Positions 59,544-64,000 of a stretch of DNA of 64,000 bases are shown piece by piece; position 1 is the stretch's first letter, and each line of letters opens with the position of its first letter. This DNA is from Roseibium aggregatum IAM 12614 (lineage in GTDB: Bacteria; Pseudomonadota; Alphaproteobacteria; Rhizobiales; Stappiaceae). The stretch spans positions 1-64,000 of the forward strand of contig NZ_AAUW01000006.1 in NCBI RefSeq assembly GCF_000168975.1, in the 5' to 3' direction. Below the pieces are notes generated by a model, which was not told the DNA's origin, did no database searches, and worked only from the letters and a program-made list of their open reading frames with translations. The position numbers and the translations under genes are program-made.

Positions 59544-61441
59544 TTTCCCAAAATCCTTTGTGCGTCTAGCTGCAAGTCATGGGATCTACCAGCAACTTCA
59601 TCTTGAATTTTCGACATTATTGCAGGTAAATATCTATAATTTGAACAACGCGCATTCCAATCACCGACCAATCTATTAAAGTGACTTATTTCCGCATTGT
59701 CTGAAAGCATATTTCGCATAAAATCTAGTCGTTTATCTTGAAAAATACAGTATCTCACCTGGCTTTCTGTTAGAGATAATCCAGTCCCGACTGGTGGCAT
59801 TGATTCGGAAGACACGGAAACTGACTGTTGGCTTGACGAATTGGAAGGCGTATATTTGGTTGCACTAGTCCGTTTTTTGCTTTCGCTGTCGATGATCGAG
59901 AGCAAAATGAAGAGGCCAATTACAGCGTAAATCGACCACTTAATGTACTTTTTAGTGCTCTGTTTTTTAATATCATTTCTTAATTTTTCGAATTCGTACT
60001 TTTCGTTAGGTTTCGCGTAGATTAAAAGGTCATCAAGAGTTCGTAAAATAGCGGTTTTATTTCCTCTATTGGATTCCAATTCTCCCATTTTCCAATTCGT
60101 GTGCAATGTCGCCCGATCTTCACTTAGCCTTTCCGACATTTCACTTTCCAACGCATTACCTGCGTAGGTGATCAACCCATCGATAAGTAAGAATGCTGCT
60201 TCCGGATCCTCCTTCTCGTTATTCCAGTATAGGCAAAGATTGCGGACAATCATGTATGCGACACGAGTATCATCCAGCTTGGTGCAGGATCGTTGCAACG
60301 AACCAGCTATCTCGCCAATCACACCCTTGGAGCGTTCGCTAAACCCCTCTGCACGCAACGTGGCCTTCAACGGGGTTCGAGGAGCATCTTTCGCAGCATT
60401 ACAGGCCTCAAATAAGGGCTGTAATATTCGATTGTTCTTTTCCTGCTCGACCAAGTCTTCAAGATCAGTGACGTCACCACGCAATATTTCAGCCGCCGAC
60501 TCAAGCTCCGGGAATGTTCGGAGCAGAGCCTCAGAAAGCTGCAACGAGGCTTCGAAACGATTGTGCTCGTTGGCAAGCTCTACGCTAAGCGCACGCAATT
60601 CTTGATAAAGCGCTTTTGAACGTGCCTCTTCATGGCCACGCGATTGGTCATAAAGTTGAACTGGTTGGTTTATTTCATCCCATTGAAATAGATATCCATC
60701 TATATCTTGTATATGGAACCCTAGATCATCGCCAGCAGACCTGGCTTTTTCCGCCGCATCGGAAATCTTCTGAGCGATTTCTGCAAGATCTTTTTCACTA
60801 TTCTTGTCATATTCGCGTACAAGATTTTTTAGAAAAGTACTTTCCGGGTTTCGTGAGAGTTCCTTCTCAACAATAGAATTCATCAAAAAGCCGGGTACTC
60901 CAGATCGCCATATGGACGCAGCCGCTGTTATGGCTTGCTTAAGGCAAATATTACTCACGACATCTTCAACCTGAACCAAGCTAACCTGGGGGAAGCCAGC
61001 AAGTTTCCGATTGTCGTTAATAAAATTTGTCAAAGCATCTAGGTCGAGGTCATCCCAACAATTGCAGAGCGACAAAATTATTGCTTTGGCACCTTCCATT
61101 TCGGAGGCGCAGTAGGCAAGAATGTTAGCTTTGGCTAGATCAGGAAAATGATCTATTTGTTGAGGTACTTGGCTAGTGTCACTTTCTTTAATGACCTGAA
61201 GCGCCTTTTCCCTTTGTTGTCGGCTCAACTCAGGTAACCAACAAAGTTCTGCGATTAGCCGATCTTTCGGAGCAACAAGAGTTTGTTGGGCTTTGATTAG
61301 CACATCGTCCGAATAAATGCCCTCAAATTCAGCGTCTTCCAAAAGATCCGAAATTTCCTCGGCCGACGATGAGTATTCAGCTTTAAGCACATTGAATTCA
61401 TTGCGCAAAAGGTTCGAAGCGGTTTTCAATATCAAACTCAT
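59540..61441 (-). CDS. Membrane-anchored Hsp70 partner, J-domain-related or novel
   Basis: A 633-residue protein I cannot assign fully. The N-terminal 80 residues (LLEDAEFEGIYSDD, then APKDRLIAELCWLPEL) resemble the degenerate J-like region found in other Hsp70-operon proteins, but the HPD tripeptide is absent. Residues about 100-495 are helical and soluble. A single TM helix, KWSIYAVIGLFILLSI (about 501-516), is followed by a Ser-rich linker and a C-terminal domain with Cys pairs (ESQVRYCIFQDKRLDFMRN, WNARCSNYRYL), likely periplasmic. Large cytosolic part plus external sensor-like domain suggests a receptor that delivers signals or clients to the Hsp70. First gene of the operon. Confidence 0.75.
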   Translation of the reverse strand: MSLILKTASNLLRNEFNVLKAEYSSSAEEISDLLEDAEFEGIYSDDVLIKAQQTLVAPKDRLIAELCWLPELSRQQREKALQVIKESDTSQVPQQIDHFPDLAKANILAYCASEMEGAKAIILSLCNCWDDLDLDALTNFINDNRKLAGFPQVSLVQVEDVVSNICLKQAITAAASIWRSGVPGFLMNSIVEKELSRNPESTFLKNLVREYDKNSEKDLAEIAQKISDAAEKARSAGDDLGFHIQDIDGYLFQWDEINQPVQLYDQSRGHEEARSKALYQELRALSVELANEHNRFEASLQLSEALLRTFPELESAAEILRGDVTDLEDLVEQEKNNRILQPLFEACNAAKDAPRTPLKATLRAEGFSERSKGVIGEIAGSLQRSCTKLDDTRVAYMIVRNLCLYWNNEKEDPEAAFLLIDGLITYAGNALESEMSERLSEDRATLHTNWKMGELESNRGNKTAILRTLDDLLIYAKPNEKYEFEKLRNDIKKQSTKKYIKWSIYAVIGLFILLSIIDSESKKRTSATKYTPSNSSSQQSVSVSSESMPPVGTGLSLTESQVRYCIFQDKRLDFMRNMLSDNAEISHFNRLVGDWNARCSNYRYLPAIMSKIQDEVAGRSHDLQLDAQRILGK

Positions 61442-61773
61442 TCTTCAGCATTGAGTCACATCTATAAATTGCATAGCGATTATAAGCAGATCAATATCAA
61501 ATGAGTAAGGTGGAGCTGTTCCACGAATGTAATCAAGTTGAAGGACATAGAGCGAGGACACGGCCCTTTGCAATTGTATTAGGGAAGCTTTCCAAGAGCA
61601 ATTTCATTGTATTCGGGTTAGCCAATATTGAACGAACAGGGAGCGTTCCCCCCCCTGTTCAATTGAATCATACAGTACAGAAGTTTTGCATCTCTGTTGT
61701 TGCGAAGGGTCGATTTGCGGGCATAAAGAACATTGGACCAAACGCCCACTCCCCACCCATCTCACGCACCACC
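61442..61773. promoter_or_regulatory. Promoter region of the Hsp70 operon
   Basis: AT-rich, with no supported gene. On the minus strand TATAAT at 61479-61484 lies about 38 bases before the operon start. No good -35 hexamer at normal spacing is evident, nor a CIRCE or RpoH-like element. The right end meets the 3' end of dnaE2. Confidence 0.4.
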
Positions 61774-61775
61774 CC

Positions 61776-64000
61776 TCAATGAAAATCCCGGCTCGGAAAC
61801 AGCCGCTTGGCCTGCTCGCGTGGATGCATCGCCCGTGTCTTCTGCGCGTCTGATTTCAGATGCACCGGCACGTCGTCGGTCTTGGTGGTCGTCTGGCCCA
61901 GAACGTCGTCGTTGGGGTGGCCGAGAAGCGACAGGTCGCGGGAGCGGTCCTCGATGTGGTCGGCGATCAGGTGAACGACCATGCCTTCGCGCTCCAGCCG
62001 CCCGGTGACCTTCAGGAGCCGTCCGCCGAGAACGGCGGGCCGGAATTTCTCGTACATCTTCGGCCAGACGACCACGTTGGAAACGCCGGTCTCGTCCTCC
62101 AGCGTCAGGAAGATCACGCCCGAGGCCGTGCCCGGGCGCTGGCGGGTGATCACCAGCCCGCAGACGGAAACGCGGCGCGCCTCGCGCGGGGTCAGCGCCG
62201 CCAGCCGGTCATGCGGGGTCAGGTGCGGGATATGCGGGCGCAGCAGCTCCATCGGGTGGGCGCGAAGGGTTAGCCGGGTGGACAGGTAATCCTCCACCAC
62301 TTCCTGCCCCAGATGCATGGTGGGCAGGAGGACATCCGGCTCGAAGATCGCCTCGCCGTCGATGGGGTCGTTGAAGAGCGGCAGCGGTTTGGGGCTGCGG
62401 ATGGTCTTCACCTGCCAGAGGGCGGCCCGGCGGCTGAGCCCCATGCCGGCAAAGGCATCGGCTTCGGCCAGCCGCTCCAGCGTGGTCGGCATGACGCCGG
62501 TGCGCAGCCACAGGGTTTCCGTATCCGGATAGCCGTTGCCGCGGGCCGCGACGATCCAAGCCGCGTCCTCCTCGCGCAGGCCCTTGATCTGGCGAAACCC
62601 CAGGCGCAGCGCCAGTGCGCCGTCGCTGCGCCGCTCCAGGGTGTTGTCCCACAGGCTGGTGTTGACGCACACGGGGCGCACCTCCACCTGGTGCTCGCGG
62701 GCATCGCGCACGATCTGCGCCGGGGCATAGAAGCCCATCGGCTGGGCATTCAGCAGCGCGCAGGCGAACTCTGCCGGGAAGTGGCATTTCAGGTAGGCCG
62801 AGACATAGGCCAGCATGGCAAAGGCGGCCGCATGGCTTTCCGGAAAGCCGTATTCGCCGAACCCCTCGATCTGGCCGAAGCAGTTCTGGGCGAATTCCAG
62901 CTCGTAGCCGCGCTCCAGCATGCCGGAGATGAACTTGTCCTTCAGCTGCCCGATGGTGCCCATGCGCCGGAAGGTGGCCATGGAGCGGCGCAGCTTGTCG
63001 GCTTCCGACGGTGTGAACCCGGCGGCGACCACGGCGATCTGCATCGCCTGTTCCTGGAACAGCGGCACGCCAAGCGTCTTGCCCAGCACCTCCTCCAGCG
63101 CCTTTGAGGGGAAGGTGACCTTCTCCCGGCCCTGGCGGCGGTTGATGTAAGGGTGCACCATGCCGCCCTGGATCGGGCCGGGGCGCACGATCGCCACCTC
63201 GATGACGAGGTCGTAGAATTCGCGCGGGCGCATGCGCGGCAGGAAGTTCATCTGCGCCCGGCTTTCCACCTGAAAGACGCCGATGGCATCGGCCACGCAC
63301 AGCATGTCATAGGTCTTCTTGTCGGCCTGGGGCACGGTGCCGAGTGTCAGTTCCTGGCCATGGTGGGTGTCGATCAGCTCGAAGCACTTGCGGATGCAGG
63401 TCAGCATGCCGAGGCTCAGCAGATCCACCTTCAGGATGCCGAGAGCGTCGATATCGTCCTTGTCCCATTCGATCACCGTGCGGTTTTCCATGGCCGCGTT
63501 CTCGATCGGGCAGAGGGCATCAAGCCGCCCCTGCGTGATCACGAAACCGCCGACATGCTGGCTGAGATGACGCGGAAAGCCGATGATTTCGCGGATCAGC
63601 TCGATGGTCTGGCGAACGCGCGGATTGTCGAGATCGAGCCCGATCTCCCGCATCCGCGTTTCTTCCGGCCCCTTGCTGGAACTGCCCCAGATCTGCCCGG
63701 CCAGCGCGGCGGTGACATCCGCATTCAGGCCCATCACCTTGCCGACCTCGCGGATCGCCGCGCGGGTGCGGAAGTGGATCACCGTGGCGCAGAGCCCGGC
63801 GCGGTGGCGGCCGTATTTTTCATAGACATACTGGATCACCTCCTCGCGGCGCTCATGCTCGAAATCGACGTCGATGTCCGGCGGCTCGCCCCGATGTTCG
63901 GAGATGAAGCGCTCCGACACCATGGTGATGGTTTCCGGCCCCACGTCGGTGATGCCGAGCGCATAGCAGATGATGGAATTGGCCGCCGAACCGCGCCCCT
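61776..64000 (-). CDS. dnaE2: Error-prone DNA polymerase DnaE2 (ImuC), 5' part outside window
   Basis: At least 741 residues of the C-terminal part of a C-family polymerase; the reading frame is open to the window edge (GSAANSIICYALGITDVGPE). It includes the palm acidic motif PPDIDVDFEHERREEV, then FVITQGRLDALCPIENAAM, and the OB-fold near the end (VSVCGLVITRQRPGTASGVI). The closing VPVHLKSDAQ and HPREQAKRLFPSRDFH are hallmarks of DnaE2 and not replicative DnaE1. It works with ImuA-ImuB in SOS mutagenic translesion synthesis. The imuAB genes, expected upstream, lie beyond the right edge. A truncated copy of its 3' end lies at 55174-55328. Confidence 0.95.
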   Translation of the reverse strand, partial: GRGSAANSIICYALGITDVGPETITMVSERFISEHRGEPPDIDVDFEHERREEVIQYVYEKYGRHRAGLCATVIHFRTRAAIREVGKVMGLNADVTAALAGQIWGSSSKGPEETRMREIGLDLDNPRVRQTIELIREIIGFPRHLSQHVGGFVITQGRLDALCPIENAAMENRTVIEWDKDDIDALGILKVDLLSLGMLTCIRKCFELIDTHHGQELTLGTVPQADKKTYDMLCVADAIGVFQVESRAQMNFLPRMRPREFYDLVIEVAIVRPGPIQGGMVHPYINRRQGREKVTFPSKALEEVLGKTLGVPLFQEQAMQIAVVAAGFTPSEADKLRRSMATFRRMGTIGQLKDKFISGMLERGYELEFAQNCFGQIEGFGEYGFPESHAAAFAMLAYVSAYLKCHFPAEFACALLNAQPMGFYAPAQIVRDAREHQVEVRPVCVNTSLWDNTLERRSDGALALRLGFRQIKGLREEDAAWIVAARGNGYPDTETLWLRTGVMPTTLERLAEADAFAGMGLSRRAALWQVKTIRSPKPLPLFNDPIDGEAIFEPDVLLPTMHLGQEVVEDYLSTRLTLRAHPMELLRPHIPHLTPHDRLAALTPREARRVSVCGLVITRQRPGTASGVIFLTLEDETGVSNVVVWPKMYEKFRPAVLGGRLLKVTGRLEREGMVVHLIADHIEDRSRDLSLLGHPNDDVLGQTTTKTDDVPVHLKSDAQKTRAMHPREQAKRLFPSRDFH

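Noticed and set aside
61501..61782. A 93-residue reading frame on the plus strand in the Hsp70 promoter region
   Set aside because: It overlaps the 3' end of dnaE2, has no ribosome site, and has no recognisable features.
1..64000. CRISPR arrays, rRNA operons, insertion sequences and further tRNA genes
   Set aside because: I saw no regularly spaced direct repeats, transposase motifs with terminal inverted repeats, or foldable tRNA sequences anywhere in the window.

Overview
The window looks like a chromosome segment of a GC-rich alphaproteobacterium, most likely a marine Hyphomicrobiales such as Roseibium/Labrenzia (Stappiaceae). This rests on the DnaE2-type polymerase, the dense LysR/LacI/GntR and ABC-transporter content and the protein flavour, and is an inference. 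Most of it is high-GC core or flexible genome. At least three stretches are visibly more AT-rich and look acquired: about 1-6450, 43500-44500 and 56400-61770.

Left end (1-6450): part of an integrated, satellite-like mobile element. It has a terminase-small-subunit-like gene with no large terminase visible, a strong terminator, a block of TGTCAC inverted repeats, an RNxxxH (HEPN-like) protein, a two-gene CBASS anti-phage operon (CD-NTase plus a Cap15-type membrane effector), an unknown gene, and a P4-type tyrosine integrase. The defence genes lie between the packaging-like end and the integrase, a usual cargo position in phage satellites.

6700-15600: a LysE exporter/DUF2000 pair with an AraC regulator, then a tightly overlapping operon for a surface glycan or lipid-linked glycan (GtrA, GT2, UPF0104-type membrane protein, APH-like kinase, nucleotidyltransferase, large membrane protein). 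A convergent HAD phosphatase appears to start at ATT.

15600-24030: a sugar/glycerophosphodiester-type ABC transporter operon (binding protein, two permeases, ATPase) followed by a double-domain glycerophosphodiester phosphodiesterase, a LacI regulator and a TolB-like protein. A perfect 22-bp palindrome lies in the promoter region.

24-28 kb: EamA exporter with LysR, an AhpD-like protein, ZinT under a clear Zur-box palindrome, and a periplasmic glutathione peroxidase. 28.1-33.5 kb: the conserved yjfI-J-K-L-M-C type envelope cluster (DUF2170, PspA, DUF2491, DUF350, DUF1190, GspS-like ATP-grasp) with a two-TM ion channel, arranged as two divergent operons. 33.6-43.4 kb: a flavin-dependent monooxygenase with its reductase and regulator, GNAT, MFS/GntR, an NlpC/P60-like protein, and an aldo-keto reductase/MFS/LysR locus.

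43.5-53.8 kb: a DUF3883 nuclease-like protein, a secreted ClpP-like protein, a ferric-reductase-like protein with an intradiol-dioxygenase-like Tat protein, a matrixin metalloprotease, a PRC-barrel protein, DUF2161, VOC, a YafY regulator, and a secreted protein with a duplicated fragment of itself downstream.

53.9-64 kb: an MFS gene broken by an in-frame TGA, then a region bracketed by two copies of the 3' end of dnaE2. Between the copies lie an aldo-keto reductase and an AT-rich three-gene operon: an Hsp70 paralogue, a minimal GrpE-like protein, and a membrane-anchored partner. The window ends inside dnaE2.
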